DNA of 43,689 bases from DASPJL01 sp035628645 (GTDB lineage: Bacteria; Bacteroidota; Bacteroidia; Cytophagales; Cyclobacteriaceae), in assembly GCA_035628645.1 (NCBI GenBank), contig DASPJL010000180.1:1-43689 (forward strand), given 5' to 3'. Numbering within the stretch: the first letter of the stretch is position 1; each line of letters opens with the position of its first letter. Under the pieces are notes generated by a model. That model saw only the letters and a list, made by a program, of their open reading frames with translations, searched no databases and was not told where the DNA came from. The translations under genes were made by a program, and so were the position numbers. This document shows, in pieces, positions 1-8,735 of the stretch.

Positions 1-1979
1 CTGTAGGTGAAATTAGTATAACTAAGGCCTGTGCCGAAGTGCTTTAAAGCAACAGGATTTTCTATCTCGTGAGCCAACACTACTTCACTTGATTTATGAT
101 TATGCGGCAGTAACCTGTTGGTAGCGATAGGATAATTAAAACTCATTTTACCGCTTGGATTTACTTTTCCGCTTATAATTTCAGCTATAGCTTGAGCACC
201 TTCAAATCCAGGCCAACCTGCAAATAAAACAGCATTTGATTTTTTATAAACATCAGTAATAATTCTCGGGCGGCCACTTATCATCACGATAACAACAGGT
301 TTTCCGGTTGACTGCGCGGCTTCGATTACTTCAATCTGCTCTTTTGGCAAGCTCAGGTCATGTAAACTTCCAAAACCTTCGGAATATGGCAATTCTCCAA
401 CCGCAACAACGATTACATCCGCTGTAGCAGCTTTTGATTTAATATCACTGATATTATTGGCAAGATTTACCTTGGCGCCTGAAAATTCCTTTTGCAAAGC
501 AGTGTAGACAGTAAGCATATCTTTAGGATAAAGGGTTTCATCGCTGGTCATCCAGCGAAGGGTCCATCCACCGCCTAATGCACTTTTTGAGTTTGCCAAA
601 GGGCCGGCTACCAATATATTCTTTGCTTTTTCGGGCAGCAAAGGAAGAGTATTTTCGTTTTTCATTAATACAATTGACTCCTGAGCAACTGCGAGGGCCT
701 TTGCCTTGTGTTCCGGTGATCCTATTTTATCAAACCTGTCGTTCCTTGGATATGGATTTTCAAACAATCCGATCTCCATTTTCATTCTTAAAATACGGGC
801 AACAGAAAGATCTATCCTATCCTCAGTTATTCTTCCTTCTTTTGCCAATGCCTTCAGATGATCACAGAAATCCACGGTATAAGGCGTCATAGCCATGTCC
901 ACTCCAGCCATTATAGCAATATAAGTTGCTTCTTTTTCATTCGTTGCCGTCTTATGATTTCGATATAAACGAATAATATCTTCCCAGTCTGTAACTGCCA
1001 CACCTTTAAAGTTCAACTCATCTCTCAGCAATTCTGTTAAAAGTCTGTGAGAAGCGTGAACCGGCTCCCCATTCACTTCCCCGCTGTTGATCATTATTGA
1101 CTTTACTCCTGCTTCGATAGCGGCTTTAAAAGGAGGAACAAAAATTTCATATAAAGTCTGATCTGAGATCTCTGCGGGGGTACGATCCCAACCGCTTTTC
1201 GGATCAGAATAACCTAAAAAATGTTTCGCACTAGCGGCAATTTTATAAGGCTCAATATCCTTTTCGTTTTGTATGGCTTTGGTATAAATGCTTCCCATAG
1301 TCGCTACCTGGTATGGGCTTTCTCCAAGCGTTTCATAAAAACGCCCCCAAAGAGGTGTTCTGGCAACATCAAGTACCGGTCCGAAAATCCACTGATGACC
1401 CACGTCGGCTGCTTCCACTGCTGTAACGTGTGCCATATCTGCAGGAAATTGGTTATTAAAAGTTGCTGCCATATTTATAGCATGGGGGAAGATGGTCGCA
1501 TTTTCAATGTAATTAGGTCCATGCATATGATCAATCCCATAGATAATCGGAATTTTAAGACGCGAAACCTTCATGTTGTATTCCTGCAGGTCTTTATAAA
1601 ACTCATACCAGGTTTGAGCCGGTACCGCTATTCCATTAAGAAAGGAACCTACGTGATACTTCCTAAGCATTTTCCCAAGCTTAGTAGTGTCCACCTTAAT
1701 CTCTATACTTAAATCGGTACCAGCGCCCCAGTTGGCGTTCGTTACAATTTCAGAATTGTTCACTTGCGTCATCTGGCCGATTTTCTCCTCTAAGGTCATC
1801 TTAGATAAAAGATCGTCTATTCTTTTCTCAATAGCTTCATTACTGGTCCTTTCATTTTGTCGCCTTTGAGCATCAGTAACTTGCCCGGCACCGTCTTTGG
1901 TCTTGCCCATAGTGAGGCAACCAAAAAGCGCCAAAACTCCTAAGAATAATGTGAGGAGTGTAGTTAAATTTTTTTTCAT
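1..1979 (-). CDS. GH3 beta-glucosidase-like lipoprotein (3' end beyond window)
   Basis: A glycoside hydrolase family 3 exo-beta-glucosidase, reading leftwards out of the window; about 659 residues are visible. The N-terminus is a lipoprotein signal (hydrophobic stretch then LFGC, Cys about residue 21), so the enzyme is probably membrane-anchored in the periplasm or outer membrane. Family motifs in order: MTLEEKIGQM near residue 60, AKHFLGYS in the KH motif, and GVAVTDWEDI, whose Asp (about residue 331) is the expected catalytic nucleophile. The visible part ends in FGTGLSYT, which in this family comes just before the C-terminal fibronectin-III-like domain, so only that domain is missing. The start is the ATG at 1979, the only one that gives a proper lipoprotein signal. 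A second GH3 gene lies at 15908-18193 but has a different export signal. No SusC/SusD pair is visible, so no polysaccharide utilisation locus can be claimed. The substrate is unknown; beta-glucan or cello-oligosaccharide is an inference from the family. Confidence 0.93.
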   Translation of the reverse strand, partial: MKKNLTTLLTLFLGVLALFGCLTMGKTKDGAGQVTDAQRRQNERTSNEAIEKRIDDLLSKMTLEEKIGQMTQVNNSEIVTNANWGAGTDLSIEIKVDTTKLGKMLRKYHVGSFLNGIAVPAQTWYEFYKDLQEYNMKVSRLKIPIIYGIDHMHGPNYIENATIFPHAINMAATFNNQFPADMAHVTAVEAADVGHQWIFGPVLDVARTPLWGRFYETLGESPYQVATMGSIYTKAIQNEKDIEPYKIAASAKHFLGYSDPKSGWDRTPAEISDQTLYEIFVPPFKAAIEAGVKSIMINSGEVNGEPVHASHRLLTELLRDELNFKGVAVTDWEDIIRLYRNHKTATNEKEATYIAIMAGVDMAMTPYTVDFCDHLKALAKEGRITEDRIDLSVARILRMKMEIGLFENPYPRNDRFDKIGSPEHKAKALAVAQESIVLMKNENTLPLLPEKAKNILVAGPLANSKSALGGGWTLRWMTSDETLYPKDMLTVYTALQKEFSGAKVNLANNISDIKSKAATADVIVVAVGELPYSEGFGSLHDLSLPKEQIEVIEAAQSTGKPVVIVMISGRPRIITDVYKKSNAVLFAGWPGFEGAQAIAEIISGKVNPSGKMSFNYPIATNRLLPHNHKSSEVVLAHEIENPVALKHFGTGLSYTNFTY

Positions 1980-2143
1980 AATTGGTGATTCTATTCAGGG
2001 GGCTAAAAAAAGTAGAATTTTAATTCATATCAAAAAAAAATCGAGGACTTTTCTAGGTATAAATAGGCATTTTTTATGAAATATTTGCGTGGGCGCAGAA
2101 CATTTAATATTTGTGAGACGGATGAAGCAAGGAATTACAAAAA

Positions 2144-3391
2144 TCAGTTCAGTATTATCAACTTTTTATTAAAATTCCCCATCCATGATTTAATGATTAC
2201 TTGATATAATCCATTAGACAATACGGATAAATCTAACCGCATTTGATTTCTGTTTAAAATTCTGTCTTTTAGCCCTGCAATCTCCCGGCCAGTCACATCT
2301 ATTATTCTAATCTCCACACTTCCTATTTCATCCGGAAAGCTCAAAGTGAATATACCCTGGCTTTGATTAGGGAAAAGAATGACATCATTTTTATCATTTA
2401 AATTGCTTTCTTCTTGCCACCCAATATCGGATAATATTCCAAGTAAAACCTGTCCTGGATCATGAATGGCTTCTCCCCTGGCAAATCTGGGAGACATTAG
2501 CGAATTCGGATCACCGGGAGGAAAAGCATCTTCATCCAGGTGAGAAATACTGGAACCTGCATCAAAATTTATTGGAGCAAATATCTTAGGATACCTGTTA
2601 TTATAACCTAAAGCCGCCTTTTGGCCATGAAAATAAAGGTCGTCGCTGGTAAATTCTCTTAACAATTCCTTTGAAGGGCTTTTATGGCTCGACAAACGAA
2701 TGCGGTCCCTGTTTTCTAAAAAGTAATCATAAATCAATAGATAATCACTTTCCCTTAGTGTTCCGTTTACATCTATTACCTCCGCGGTGGAAATAATTCC
2801 CAATCCATGCGCCAGTTCATGCAGGACTATTGATACGAAATCAATATAATTTTCAAATGTATTTCCATCAGTACCAAAATACCACTCGACATTACTGTTT
2901 AAAGTGATGTTTATATCTGGATCAGAGGTTTCATTTAAATCTCTTCCTACTATTTTTTCTGCCAAAGGCACAGGATACCACACATTTTTTAACGCTCTGG
3001 AATGGAAGTCCCTGAAAATTTTTGAAGCGCCTGAAGAGGCAAGGGAACTTTCTTCCAGTGAAGCCCATTTTACTCTTACCCTTATAGGAACAGCTGAGGG
3101 CAGTAGGCTTTCCCATATCTGTACGGCATAGTCAAAAGCTTTTACAGCTTCTTGAGGCACTCCTTCATAGGTCACTTCAAATTCAGACAGTTTTTGCATT
3201 CTGAATTTTGACCGGTCAAAAGCAATATGAGACTTTTGATTTTCCCCGTTCTCATAGCAGATTATAGGTTTAAGCGGTGCAGATACCTGAGCTTTGCTCA
3301 TAAAGGAGATAAACAACAAAAGCAAAATAAGCAATAAGGAAATTGATTCTTTTGTATTGAGTTTTAATATGAATGGTAAAAACCTCTGCAC
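2144..3391 (-). CDS. Secreted zinc metalloprotease with T9SS C-terminal domain
   Basis: A 415-residue predicted secreted protease. Residues 1-35 are a signal peptide (long Leu/Ile run ending SKAQ). The zinc motif HELAHGLGI lies at 191-199, giving two His ligands and the catalytic Glu; the HGLG continuation resembles metzincin-like families. Residues about 335-415 look like a type IX secretion type A sorting domain: ILFPNQSQGIFTL, then VEIRIIDVTGREI, then SNGLYQVII, ending KKLIIL. The protein should therefore cross the inner membrane by Sec, then the outer membrane by T9SS, and be released or attached at the surface. The role is probably extracellular protein breakdown; the substrate is unknown. 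It is a single gene, divergent from the M61 peptidase gene. The exact MEROPS family cannot be decided by eye. Confidence 0.85.
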   Translation of the reverse strand: MQRFLPFILKLNTKESISLLLILLLLFISFMSKAQVSAPLKPIICYENGENQKSHIAFDRSKFRMQKLSEFEVTYEGVPQEAVKAFDYAVQIWESLLPSAVPIRVRVKWASLEESSLASSGASKIFRDFHSRALKNVWYPVPLAEKIVGRDLNETSDPDINITLNSNVEWYFGTDGNTFENYIDFVSIVLHELAHGLGIISTAEVIDVNGTLRESDYLLIYDYFLENRDRIRLSSHKSPSKELLREFTSDDLYFHGQKAALGYNNRYPKIFAPINFDAGSSISHLDEDAFPPGDPNSLMSPRFARGEAIHDPGQVLLGILSDIGWQEESNLNDKNDVILFPNQSQGIFTLSFPDEIGSVEIRIIDVTGREIAGLKDRILNRNQMRLDLSVLSNGLYQVIIKSWMGNFNKKLIILN

Positions 3392-3414
3392 TGAGTGAAT
3401 GAATTAAATTGACT

Positions 3415-3443
3415 TAAAGTTATTCATTTTCAAATTCAACAAA
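3415..3443 (-). promoter_or_regulatory. Possible Bacteroidota promoter for the secreted metalloprotease
   Basis: Read on the minus strand, TTTG (3443-3440) is followed after 17 bases by TAACTTTA (3422-3415), one mismatch from the Bacteroidota -7 element TAnnTTTG. It ends 24 bases before the ATG at 3391. The region is AT-rich, so a chance match is possible. Confidence 0.35.
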
Positions 3444-3638
3444 GTCTATGACAACAAATTTGAAAGTTTAACGAAAAACAAAACAAGTTAATATCTGAGG
3501 TTTTGAAAAAACTGTGAAGATTACTGATTGATTTAAAGCGACAAAAGACTTCAAAAGAAAAAATAACCGTTCATCCAAAATCTGATATTATTAGACGATT
3601 TGTTTTTAAATTGCCGTTTTTTGAAACATTATTTTCCC

Positions 3639-5450
3639 ATGCAAAAAATAACTCACCTGTCCCTCCTATTCTTTTTCTTTATTTCATCGCCGGTCATTTT
3701 AACGGCCAAAGAAAAACCAATTTATTACACCATCAATATGACCGGGCCTTCTACGGATACTTTTAACATTACTTTAGAAGTAAAAAAACTAAAACCGGAA
3801 AATAACATTTACCAGTTTGCCTCGACGGCTCCCGGAACTTATTCTGTCATGGACATAGGGAGATTTGTTAGTGATTTTAAAGTATTTGACAAAAAAGGAG
3901 CGGAAATTCCTTCTGAAAAGATCCATGTAAACCAATATAAAATTAGCAGCCCTGAAAAAGTATCCAGAATCAAATACAAAATCGCTGAAACCTGGGATAC
4001 GCCTGTTCAGAAAAACTCAATCTACAGAATGGCGGGAAGTAGCCTTGAAAAGGACCATGCGCTGTTAAATGCGCATTGTTTAATAGGTTATTTTCACGGA
4101 AAACAAGATGCTGATATCAAATTAAGATTAGAATACCCAAATGGATGGGAAATAGGAACGCCGTTAACAAAAGACAAAAAAGGTTATTTCCAATCTCCTG
4201 ACTACGATTTCAGTGTGGATTCGCCCATTTTATTAGGAAGGCTTTCAAAAGCTTCGCTTGATCTGTCGGGAAGCAAGATAGAAATTTTCACCTATTCCAA
4301 AACAGATATGGTGAAATCTACGGACCTTCTTTCTTCTATGGAAACCATGCTTAAAGCGGCTAATGAATTCTTGGTTGAGCTTCCTGTAGAAAGGTATGTA
4401 TTTTTATTTCATTTTGAAGACTTAAATTATGGCGCCTGGGAACACTCTTATAGTTCCGAATACATTTTTAAAGAAGTGCCTTATAGCCCTGAACTTGGCC
4501 AGCTTGTAACAAGTATTGCTGCCCATGAATTTTTCCATGTGGTTACTCCTCTTAATATTCACAGTGAAATTATTCAGGATTTCAACTTTGTAACACCCAC
4601 TCCATCAGAACATTTGTGGCTTTATGAAGGTACTACCGAATGGGCGTCTGATATTATGCAACTCAGGTACGGAAGTATGGAATTAGAGGAGTTTTTAGAG
4701 GAGGTTAGAGAAAAGCTTAACGTTGATGATAAGCTTGATAAATCATACAGTTTAAGTAAAATATCGCTGACTTCTTATACTCCGGAAGGGCATAAACAAT
4801 ATTTTAATATTTACAACAGGGGGGCATTATTTGCTACACTCCTTGATATCAAACTACTTGAATTATCCAACGGTAAAAAAGGTTTGAGAGAACTTATCCT
4901 AGAACTGGCAAAGACTTATGGTCCGGAAAAAGCCTTTCCTGAAAATGAATTATTTGACATTATAGTTTCAATGACTTATCCTGAAATTCGTCCGTTTTTT
5001 GATAGTTACGTTAAAAATGCAGAACCGCTGCCTATTCAAGAATATTTTGAAAAACTGGGCATTGAATACTTTGCAGAAGCCAAAACTGGAAATGTAAAAC
5101 CAAATTTTGGTTTCGATATAACCCTCGACGTTGATAAGATTGTATTTGCAGAATTGGATTCTGCGTTTATAAACAAAGGACTAAAGTTAGGAGATGAAGC
5201 CTTATTCCTCGATGATGTCCCGTTTAGTCTTTCAAATATCGAAAATATCCAAAAAAAAGTTCAAAGCCTTAAAGTTGGAGATACGATTTCTATTACCGTA
5301 AACCGCGATGGAAAACCTTTTGAAGTAAAAAATGAGATAAAAGGAGAGGAAGAGGTTTACAAACATCTGCTAAAACCGATGGAAAATCCAACTCCACAAC
5401 AAGTAGCATTGCGTGAGAAATGGATGCAAAACCTGCCAATTGAAAAATAA
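3639..5450 (+). CDS. M61 family peptidase with PDZ domain
   Basis: A 603-residue member of the M61 glycyl-aminopeptidase family. I chose the ATG at 3639 over an in-frame TTG at 3600 because it gives a clean signal peptide (MQKITHLSLLFFFFISS). Domains: an N-terminal beta-rich domain (residues about 25-200), the catalytic domain with HEFFHVVTP at 296-304 and the third zinc ligand Glu in WLYEGTTEW near 330, and a C-terminal PDZ-like segment (about 495-570, with GLKLGDEALFLDD). It is a periplasmic zinc aminopeptidase or oligopeptidase; members of the family prefer N-terminal Gly or Ala, which is known for the family and not visible here. It converges on the htrA-like gene across a 110-bp hairpin. 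The neighbouring protease genes suggest a periplasmic proteolysis cluster, although they are separate transcription units. Confidence 0.92.
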   Translation: MQKITHLSLLFFFFISSPVILTAKEKPIYYTINMTGPSTDTFNITLEVKKLKPENNIYQFASTAPGTYSVMDIGRFVSDFKVFDKKGAEIPSEKIHVNQYKISSPEKVSRIKYKIAETWDTPVQKNSIYRMAGSSLEKDHALLNAHCLIGYFHGKQDADIKLRLEYPNGWEIGTPLTKDKKGYFQSPDYDFSVDSPILLGRLSKASLDLSGSKIEIFTYSKTDMVKSTDLLSSMETMLKAANEFLVELPVERYVFLFHFEDLNYGAWEHSYSSEYIFKEVPYSPELGQLVTSIAAHEFFHVVTPLNIHSEIIQDFNFVTPTPSEHLWLYEGTTEWASDIMQLRYGSMELEEFLEEVREKLNVDDKLDKSYSLSKISLTSYTPEGHKQYFNIYNRGALFATLLDIKLLELSNGKKGLRELILELAKTYGPEKAFPENELFDIIVSMTYPEIRPFFDSYVKNAEPLPIQEYFEKLGIEYFAEAKTGNVKPNFGFDITLDVDKIVFAELDSAFINKGLKLGDEALFLDDVPFSLSNIENIQKKVQSLKVGDTISITVNRDGKPFEVKNEIKGEEEVYKHLLKPMENPTPQQVALREKWMQNLPIEK

Positions 5451-5464
5451 ATAGGTCATATAAT

Positions 5465-5574
5465 TCAAAAGGAGGATGCCAAAAGTACGTTTTTCCGTCT
5501 TACCTGAATTTATTTCAGCATATAAGTAATATAAGTAATAAATTCAGAAAGACTTTTTGGACATCCTCTTTTGA
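5465..5574. repeat. 110-bp imperfect inverted repeat between convergent genes
   Basis: The left arm TCAAAAGGAGGATG (from 5465) pairs with GATGTCC-type sequence at 5553-5574 ending TTTTGA, and an inner stem CTGAATTTATT (5504-5514) pairs perfectly with AATAAATTCAG (about 5536-5546). The centre contains ATAAGTAAT twice in tandem. It lies between the M61 gene (ends 5450, plus) and the htrA-like gene (ends 5625, minus), so it may act as a bidirectional terminator. It is much longer than a normal intrinsic terminator and could also be a small palindromic mobile element. No clear target-site duplication is visible. Confidence 0.7.
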
Positions 5575-5624
5575 CTTTATAAATAGCATTTGTATTAAGA
5601 TCTGATAATTTCCACCTCTTAAAA

Positions 5625-6779
5625 TCAAAAAGCCTTTTGAAGTTTTATAGGCACTACTTTTTGTCTTCCCTCCCTTTGTATCGTCACTTTAACTTTATCT
5701 CCCGGCCCATGGCTTGCTACTACTTCTATTAGTTCGGTCGTACTTCGAATATTTCTGCCATTAATTTTGGTAATTACATCACCAGGTTTTAATCCTGCCT
5801 GATTAGCAGCGCCGTTTCTGACCAGTTTCTCAATTACCACACCCTGACTGATAGTCAATCCTAAACGTTGAGACAATTCCCAATCAAGATCCCTTATTAT
5901 TACTCCTAAATAACCCCTTTGTACTTCTCCATGTTCAATAATATCCTCCACAACTCTCTTCACGATATTACTAGGAACAGCAAAAGAATATCCTGCATAT
6001 GTCCCGGTAGGCGTTGCTATGGCAGTATTGATTCCTATAAGTTCACCGTCTAAATTAACCAATGCGCCGCCGCTATTTCCAGGATTGACCGCCGCATCAG
6101 TTTGTATAAAAGATTCTACAGAGGAAATGTCACCCAGAATATGAATATTTCTGGCTTTTGCACTTACAATCCCGGCGGTTACCGTGGAGGCCAAATTAAA
6201 GGGATTACCTACGGCAAGCACCCAATCCCCTACCCTCACCTCGGCCGAATTCCCAATTGTCGTCTTGGGTAGATTTTGTGCATTTATTTTGATCACAGCG
6301 AGATCAGTAGATGGGTCTTTGCCTACAACTTCGGCTTTATAAGTCCGCTTATTAAATAATGTAACCATAATCTCCCGAGCATTATCCACAACATGATTAT
6401 TGGTAACAATATAACCATCAGAGGTAACAATTACCCCAGACCCAGCCCCTTCCTGAATTTGTCCCGGAAGCGTATTTTCCCAAAAATTATCTCCTAAATA
6501 GTCTCCCTGGTATCTCCGGTTTAAGCTCAGGACACGAATGTGAACTACGGGTTGTAATGACTTGGCAGCAGCATCCCCAAACCCTACCGTAAGAACATTA
6601 TCCAAAGAATCACTTTCGGAATTCCCTCTTTCAGATTTTCCAAATGAAGAGCCTGACAATCCTCCCTCTCCTTCGGCTAAATGTTGCTTATCATTAAATG
6701 GGTTTAAATATAAAAATCCTGCTAAAACAATAAGCCCCCCTAAGATAGCCGTCATTAAATGACTCCAAAACCCTTTCAT
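5625..6779 (-). CDS. HtrA/Deg-type serine protease with one PDZ domain
   Basis: A 384-residue trypsin-fold periplasmic protease and chaperone for misfolded envelope proteins. An uncleaved-looking N-terminal hydrophobic segment (about 8-26) probably anchors it in the inner membrane. The catalytic triad is visible: His129 in TNNHVVD, Asp159 in STDLAVI and Ser236 in NPGNSGGAL. One PDZ domain follows (about 285-380, with AGLKPGDVITKING). One PDZ and an N-terminal anchor make it closer to DegS in architecture than to two-PDZ DegP, although DegS-like regulation is not implied. Unusually for this organism, the start has a strong Shine-Dalgarno site: minus-strand AAAGGAGG directly upstream of the ATG, at about 6783-6791. 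It converges on the M61 gene. Confidence 0.95.
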   Translation of the reverse strand: MKGFWSHLMTAILGGLIVLAGFLYLNPFNDKQHLAEGEGGLSGSSFGKSERGNSESDSLDNVLTVGFGDAAAKSLQPVVHIRVLSLNRRYQGDYLGDNFWENTLPGQIQEGAGSGVIVTSDGYIVTNNHVVDNAREIMVTLFNKRTYKAEVVGKDPSTDLAVIKINAQNLPKTTIGNSAEVRVGDWVLAVGNPFNLASTVTAGIVSAKARNIHILGDISSVESFIQTDAAVNPGNSGGALVNLDGELIGINTAIATPTGTYAGYSFAVPSNIVKRVVEDIIEHGEVQRGYLGVIIRDLDWELSQRLGLTISQGVVIEKLVRNGAANQAGLKPGDVITKINGRNIRSTTELIEVVASHGPGDKVKVTIQREGRQKVVPIKLQKAF

Positions 6780-6900
6780 AGTTTCCTCCTTTCTTTAATG
6801 ATATCTGGCTGGTAGATCATCCAGTGATGTATCAAACGAGCACATCTTTTGTCGGGTTCTGGCAATGATTACATTAATATTGAATTCTAAGACTGAGGGT

Positions 6901-6936
6901 TTAAAAAGAAAAAAGGGATAGAAATCTAAAATCCCT
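6901..6936 (-). terminator. Intrinsic terminator for the 136-residue protein gene
   Basis: On the minus strand, AGGGAT and ATCCCT (6936-6931 and 6919-6914) form a six-base stem around an 11-base loop, followed by a T-rich run. It lies 38 bases beyond the stop at 6974, in the correct orientation. Confidence 0.65.
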
Positions 6937-6973
6937 AACCCCTTAACTATAATAAAAACTAAAAATTCTACTA

Positions 6974-7384
6974 CTAACTTTTATCCTCCGAAGAGCATAT
7001 TGAACCTTTTCCGGGAAATCCGGAAGCAGGATCTGTCACTCTTAAATTAGGCGGAATTTCGATATCTTGATTTAAAGGATTGTCCTCCCGATTTTCCTGT
7101 CCCGTGACATTTGAAGAAACAGTATCTCTGCCTAAATCCCTTTTTACATAATCGTTTACCGAAGGATCTCCATTGGTTCCGGGTCTGTCAAAATCTCCGC
7201 CGGTATCTCCGGTTTCGGTTGCACTTCCTGCCCCACTTATTGTATTTCCTTCGATTTTATTATGGCTTTGATTGACATTGCCAATATTTTGTTCTTTAAT
7301 AAAACCATTGTCTTTATTTTCATCAGGATTTACTACCCTTCCGGTTAATATCTCCCTTCTTTTATCTTTATCATGAATAGCCAT
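6974..7384 (-). CDS. Hypothetical hydrophilic, probably disordered protein
   Basis: A 136-residue protein with no signal peptide or membrane segment and no recognised family. It is rich in Gly, Asn, Asp, Glu and Ser, with acidic and basic residues interspersed, and starts MAIHDKDKRREILTGRVV. The middle (about 45-75) is Gly/Thr/Ser/Asp-rich, which suggests disorder. It lies between the htrA-like gene and the DUF4349 gene, all on the minus strand, with an 81-bp gap from the DUF4349 stop and its own likely terminator. The function is unknown. A real gene is likely from its clean composition, ATG start and terminator. Confidence 0.6.
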   Translation of the reverse strand: MAIHDKDKRREILTGRVVNPDENKDNGFIKEQNIGNVNQSHNKIEGNTISGAGSATETGDTGGDFDRPGTNGDPSVNDYVKRDLGRDTVSSNVTGQENREDNPLNQDIEIPPNLRVTDPASGFPGKGSICSSEDKS

Positions 7385-7465
7385 AACTGTAAATATTTGA
7401 TTAACTATACTAAGCCTACGGCGTTTCTTAATGAAGAGTTATTTAAACAATCACAAGGGAGTCTT

Positions 7466-8272
7466 TCAGCCTTTTACTATTCTTTTCCTCCAGTATCTAA
7501 ATCCCGTTAATGCAAGAATAGACATTACTATAAAAGGCCAGATATTTACTATCCCAACAAAAAATAAGATCAAGGATTCCAAACCATTTTTAAAACCATC
7601 TTTAAACTTATTCCCATAAGCTGATTCTGCAACCAATTCAAGTGGTTCATAAAAAGTTATGGTTAAAGTAGAGAAAGCAATTTTTTTTTGCATATAATTC
7701 AGTTTACCTTCCATGGCTTCAATGTCTGACCTTAGCTGACCTATTTCTTTTTCAATTTCAAGAATCTCAGAAACTTTTTTCGCTTGTTTTACAAGCTCCA
7801 AATATCGCTTTTCCAATTCCTTTTTGGTATTTACTCTTGCCTGAACATCCAAAAATTCTTCAGTTACATCCCTTACTTCTATCTCCTTAAAGTCAAAATA
7901 ATTCACCCCTTTTGTGACCTCCTTTAACAAATCATCAAAACTGGAAGCTGGGATGCGAATGGTGAGAATGTGGCTGATTTTATAATCCGTTTTGGATTCA
8001 TGATCTGAGGAAATGTATCCTTTGTATAAATTAACTGCCTGCAAAATCCTTTCTCTTGTGACCACCAGGTTATCTGTTCTAAAAGAAATATTGCCTTCTT
8101 TAATTAATTTTCTTTGGTCTTCTTCCATTTTTACCGGAGTCTTCGCCGGAGGAGGAGCAAGCATTTGTATTGTAGAAACTTTACCTATTGCCTCATGGGT
8201 TTCTTTAGCAGAACATCCTGCCAATGCTATAAGCAGCAACAACAGGAACATATTAATTTTTATCTGTTTCAT
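7466..8272 (-). CDS. DUF4349 domain lipoprotein
   Basis: A 268-residue lipoprotein with signal MKQIKINMFLLLLLIALAGC (lipobox LAGC, Cys20). Residues about 55-250 fit the DUF4349 family: RKLIKEGNISFRTDNL, a beta region with LTIRIPASSFDDLLKEV, then a long coiled coil (about 150-200, VNTKKELEKRYLEL and EIEKEIGQLRSDIEAME), then FSTLTITFYEP. A C-terminal transmembrane segment (about 236-258) is followed by a basic tail, so both ends may be membrane-attached. The molecular function of DUF4349 is not established; an envelope scaffold is my inference. The start is unusual: the ATG (8272-8270) lies at the edge of a tandem repeat array that duplicates its context (see the repeat entry). Confidence 0.88.
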   Translation of the reverse strand: MKQIKINMFLLLLLIALAGCSAKETHEAIGKVSTIQMLAPPPAKTPVKMEEDQRKLIKEGNISFRTDNLVVTRERILQAVNLYKGYISSDHESKTDYKISHILTIRIPASSFDDLLKEVTKGVNYFDFKEIEVRDVTEEFLDVQARVNTKKELEKRYLELVKQAKKVSEILEIEKEIGQLRSDIEAMEGKLNYMQKKIAFSTLTITFYEPLELVAESAYGNKFKDGFKNGLESLILFFVGIVNIWPFIVMSILALTGFRYWRKRIVKG

Positions 8273-8537
8273 GTGTATATAATTTTTTGTTTAATTGTCA
8301 CATGGAATTCGCATGATATTCATCCTCGTTTGGGTATGCTTCTGTTTATGCTCATTTCATGTGTGGATAATTTGTTTTTAAATAGCCACATGGAATACGC
8401 CATTAGATATTCGTTCTCGTTTGGGTGATTTATAACCATGGCTATTTCATGTGTGGATAATTTGTTTTTAAATGGCCACATGGAATACGCCATTAGATAT
8501 TCATCCTCGTTTGGGTGGTTTACAATCATGGCTATTT
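8270..8537. repeat. Three tandem ~90-bp repeats upstream of the DUF4349 gene
   Basis: Units lie at 8270-8357 (88 bp, degenerate), 8358-8447 (90 bp) and 8448-8537 (90 bp). The last two differ at only about ten positions. Each begins CATGTG on the plus strand and carries CCACATGGAA and CTCGTTTGGGT in the same order. Within a unit, CATGTGTGG and CCACATGG form an inverted pair about 20 bases apart. The unit boundary coincides with the DUF4349 start codon, so the two outer units carry copies of ACACATGAAA, each followed at once by a stop codon. This array fills most of the 463-bp gap between the DUF4349 and PD40 genes. Confidence 0.9.
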
Positions 8538-8680
8538 TATAAGAGTCCTCAGTTTTGGCAAAAGCTTCTGAAATTCTTAATCAAAAAGTGATAATAAAAC
8601 CATCACCCCAAGAAAAATTTTTAAAGCTATAATTCCTTAATTCATAAAGGATACACCTGAACCAACATTTTTATTTAAAC

Positions 8681-8710
8681 TTTGGGCGTTTACCTCGGGC
8701 AGCATCTTTG
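8681..8710 (+). promoter_or_regulatory. Probable Bacteroidota promoter for the PD40 protein
   Basis: TTTG (8681-8684), then 18 bases, then CATCTTTG (8703-8710), one base from TAnnTTTG. The predicted start of transcription would be about 8717, leaving a short leader before the ATG at 8736. This supports 8736 over the in-frame start at 8682, which lies within the promoter itself. Confidence 0.5.
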
Positions 8711-8735
8711 TATTTATCCAAAAAAATACAAAAAA

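Noticed and set aside
8270..8537. Tandem repeats taken as a CRISPR array
   Set aside because: Units are about 90 bp with no unique spacers, and no cas genes are present.
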